Source: Methylococcaceae bacterium (lineage in GTDB: Bacteria; Pseudomonadota; Gammaproteobacteria; Methylococcales; Methylococcaceae). From it: 7,656 nt of DNA. The DNA lies in assembly GCA_012026715.1 (NCBI GenBank), contig VEPB01000554.1, forward strand, positions 1 to 7,656. Reading direction: 5' to 3'. Below, piece after piece: positions 6,067 through 7,656 of the stretch. Every line of letters starts with the position of its first letter. Within the stretch, counting starts at the first letter, position 1. A program made the position numbers and the translations under genes. The notes below the pieces were generated by a model, which had not been told where the DNA came from, ran no database searches, and saw nothing but the letters and a program-made list of their open reading frames with translations.

Positions 6067-7269
6067 CTACCCGAAGCTGCATGATAGTCCAGCCTCTGAA
6101 TCGGCGTCAGGGGTCCATTGATCGCGGAAAGCTTCGAAGCCGAAGGATTTCACCCGGATAAGGCGCTCGCCGTCCCAACGCCACACGGTCGGCAGGTCAT
6201 GGCCGTTGAAGCGGTTCGCCTTGATCAGGCTGTAGGCGCCAACATCGCAAAAGGCCAGCCGGTCACCCACTTCCGGTACTCTTTCGAATTGGTACTCGCC
6301 GAACACATCGCCCGCCAGGCACGAACAGCCAGCCAGGATGGCCGTACTGCCTGCGGCGGGCTCAGCCCACGCTGGCCGGGGCCGGCGCTGGTATTCGAAG
6401 GTTTCGGGGAGATGGTTGACGCCAGTATCCAGCACCACGACCGGTTTATCCCAGTGGTCTATGCGGTCGATGACCGTTGCTGCCAGATAGCCTGACGAGC
6501 CGACCAGGGCATTGCCGGGCTCGAACACCGGTTCGATGCCAAAGTCCCGCAGCAGCCGCTCCGACCGGTCGGCCAGGGTATTCAGGGCCTCGGGATGATT
6601 CAACAGATAACCGCCGCCCAGATTGATCCAGCGGATGTTTGGCAGAATCGGTTCCAGCTGCTCCAGCAGGTGGTCCAGGGTGCGCTGCAACGGCGTGAAG
6701 TCGTCGGATGAGAACACCGTGTGAAAATGCAGGCCGCGGATACGCTGGCGCAGTTCGGGGAGTTCACGCCAGGCAGTCAGCAAATCCGGAATCCTGACGC
6801 CCAGCTTGGAATAGGAGCGACAGGGATCAAACCGCTCATCGGCGGCGAAGGAAAGTTCCGGATTGAGCCGGATCCCGCAGCTGATTCCAGGCCTCAGGAC
6901 GGAGTGCAGGCGGGAAAACTGGCCCAGGGAGTTAAAGCTGACATGGCTGCAGTGGCGGCCAATCTCGGCCAGGTCTCCCTGCCGCAGCCCCGGACTGGTG
7001 ATATGGCGGACACCGCCGGGAACCATGGCGGCCAGCCGTGCCTCGAACGCCGAACTGACGGAGAAACCGTCCACGTGGGGTGCCAGCAAGTGCAATACCG
7101 GCATCAGCGGCAGCGCCTTGATCGAATAGCAGAATTTCAGTCCGCCCCGGCGCAGCGGCAGTAGCTGCCGGGCGGTCGCGACGATGCGGCGCTCGTCGTA
7201 GACGAAGGCAGGGGTTGCGGGTAGCCGATCAAGGTCAAACATGGCGGCGGATTGTAACCGACCGCTCAT
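6067..7269 (-). CDS. nspC: Fold-type III PLP decarboxylase, carboxynorspermidine decarboxylase (NspC)-like
   Basis: This 400-residue cytoplasmic enzyme has the alanine-racemase/ornithine-decarboxylase barrel architecture. NspC removes CO2 from carboxynorspermidine or carboxyspermidine to make norspermidine or spermidine. Lys51 in YSIKALP is the PLP Schiff-base Lys. HFH (181-183), the glycine loop NLGGG (216-220) and EPGN (250-253) hold the cofactor. Cys317 in GCSCLAGDVFGEY is the catalytic Cys, and the CSCLAGD form is characteristic of NspC rather than LysA or SpeC. GAYSLIKANRFNG (344-356) supplies the PLP-contacting Tyr. The region after HFH reads TVFSSDD, not the N-C-E type sequence I recall for Vibrio NspC, so the substrate may differ. 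ATG 7269 lies 14 bases after phoU; ATG 7242 (Met10) is an equally plausible start. Neither has a clear ribosome binding site. Confidence 0.77.
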   Translation of the reverse strand: MSGRLQSAAMFDLDRLPATPAFVYDERRIVATARQLLPLRRGGLKFCYSIKALPLMPVLHLLAPHVDGFSVSSAFEARLAAMVPGGVRHITSPGLRQGDLAEIGRHCSHVSFNSLGQFSRLHSVLRPGISCGIRLNPELSFAADERFDPCRSYSKLGVRIPDLLTAWRELPELRQRIRGLHFHTVFSSDDFTPLQRTLDHLLEQLEPILPNIRWINLGGGYLLNHPEALNTLADRSERLLRDFGIEPVFEPGNALVGSSGYLAATVIDRIDHWDKPVVVLDTGVNHLPETFEYQRRPRPAWAEPAAGSTAILAGCSCLAGDVFGEYQFERVPEVGDRLAFCDVGAYSLIKANRFNGHDLPTVWRWDGERLIRVKSFGFEAFRDQWTPDADSEAGLSCSFG

Positions 7270-7283
7270 CGCGCGTTAGCGGA

Positions 7284-7655
7284 TCAGGCGTCGTCCAGGA
7301 GATCCTGGGCGGCTTGTTCCAGGGACAGGTGTCTCACATTCTTGCCCCGCGCGTAATAGATGATGTATTCGCAAATGTTGCAGGCGCGGTCGCCAACCCG
7401 TTCCAGCGTCTTGGCGATCCAGATCAGATTCAGCGCGACCGGAATCACCCGGGGATCGGTGGACATGGCGGCGATCTGCTCCGCCACGATGGCGCGGTAT
7501 TCGTCGTCGAGTTCGTCGTCGCCCCGCTTGACGGCAAAGGCGGCGTCGACGTCGATCCGGCTGAAGGCATCCAGGGTTTCCTTCAGCCGCATCCGTACCC
7601 GTCCGGAAAAATCACCGAGCCGGTACAGCTGGCTCTTGCGCGGGTAATGCTCGCC
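7284..7655 (-). CDS. phoU: Phosphate signalling regulator PhoU, C-terminal part
   Basis: About 123 C-terminal residues are visible. The frame stays open to the window edge, so the Met at 7592 is internal and the start lies outside. PhoU is a cytoplasmic three-helix-bundle protein that links the Pst phosphate transporter to the PhoR/PhoB two-component system and restrains phosphate uptake. Full-length PhoU is about 235-240 residues with two related helical domains; this is the second. The signature is LERVGDRACNICEYIIYYARG, the conserved E-R-x-x-D-x-x-x-N helix, followed by KNVRH near the end. Its own start and any pst genes would lie off the right edge of the window. It is followed after 14 bases by the nspC-like gene, so phosphate control could extend into the downstream genes, by inference. 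Confidence 0.9.
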   Translation of the reverse strand, partial: GEHYPRKSQLYRLGDFSGRVRMRLKETLDAFSRIDVDAAFAVKRGDDELDDEYRAIVAEQIAAMSTDPRVIPVALNLIWIAKTLERVGDRACNICEYIIYYARGKNVRHLSLEQAAQDLLDDA

Positions 7656-7656
7656 C

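Overview
The window is GC-rich, densely coded bacterial DNA. PhoU, an NspC-type decarboxylase, a C40 (NlpC/P60) lipoprotein and a type I-secreted RTX/S-layer-like protein together point to a Gram-negative bacterium, most likely a gammaproteobacterium. The genus cannot be fixed from the sequence alone.

Left part, plus strand: the window opens inside a large gene for a calcium-binding, RTX/S-layer-like surface protein, of which about 674 C-terminal codons are present. It ends at 2026 and is closed by a strong intrinsic terminator (2089-2125). A family 4 glycosyltransferase follows in its own unit (2181-3518). Its leader is crowded: it holds a stem-loop and a 19-codon upstream ORF with a better Shine-Dalgarno sequence than the enzyme gene itself. 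The pairing suggests a cell-surface locus (surface protein plus sugar transfer), but that link is inference.

Middle part, minus strand: two small envelope proteins lie in tandem. One (4034-4348) has a Sec signal peptide, a Pro/Tyr/Val-rich body and a His-rich tail. The other (3673-3930) is a lipoprotein with a Tyr/Gly-rich body and a His-rich tail. Both have their ribosome binding site inside a short GC-rich hairpin. A GGGGTCAGAC-type motif resembling a REP/RAYT-associated end sits between them.

Right part, minus strand, read from right to left: phoU (partial), an nspC-like decarboxylase, a C40 peptidase lipoprotein and a quinone oxidoreductase-type MDR enzyme. They are separated by only 14, 19 and 24 bases, so they are probably co-transcribed. 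A bipartite hairpin overlaps the last stop codon. The first gene belongs to phosphate signalling, the second to polyamine synthesis, the third to cell-wall remodelling and the fourth to NADPH-dependent reduction. No single pathway unites them.

I found no tRNA, rRNA, CRISPR array, intact mobile element or clear defence system. The most interesting points are the leader architectures and the paired low-complexity envelope proteins. Nothing in the window demonstrates a novel system.
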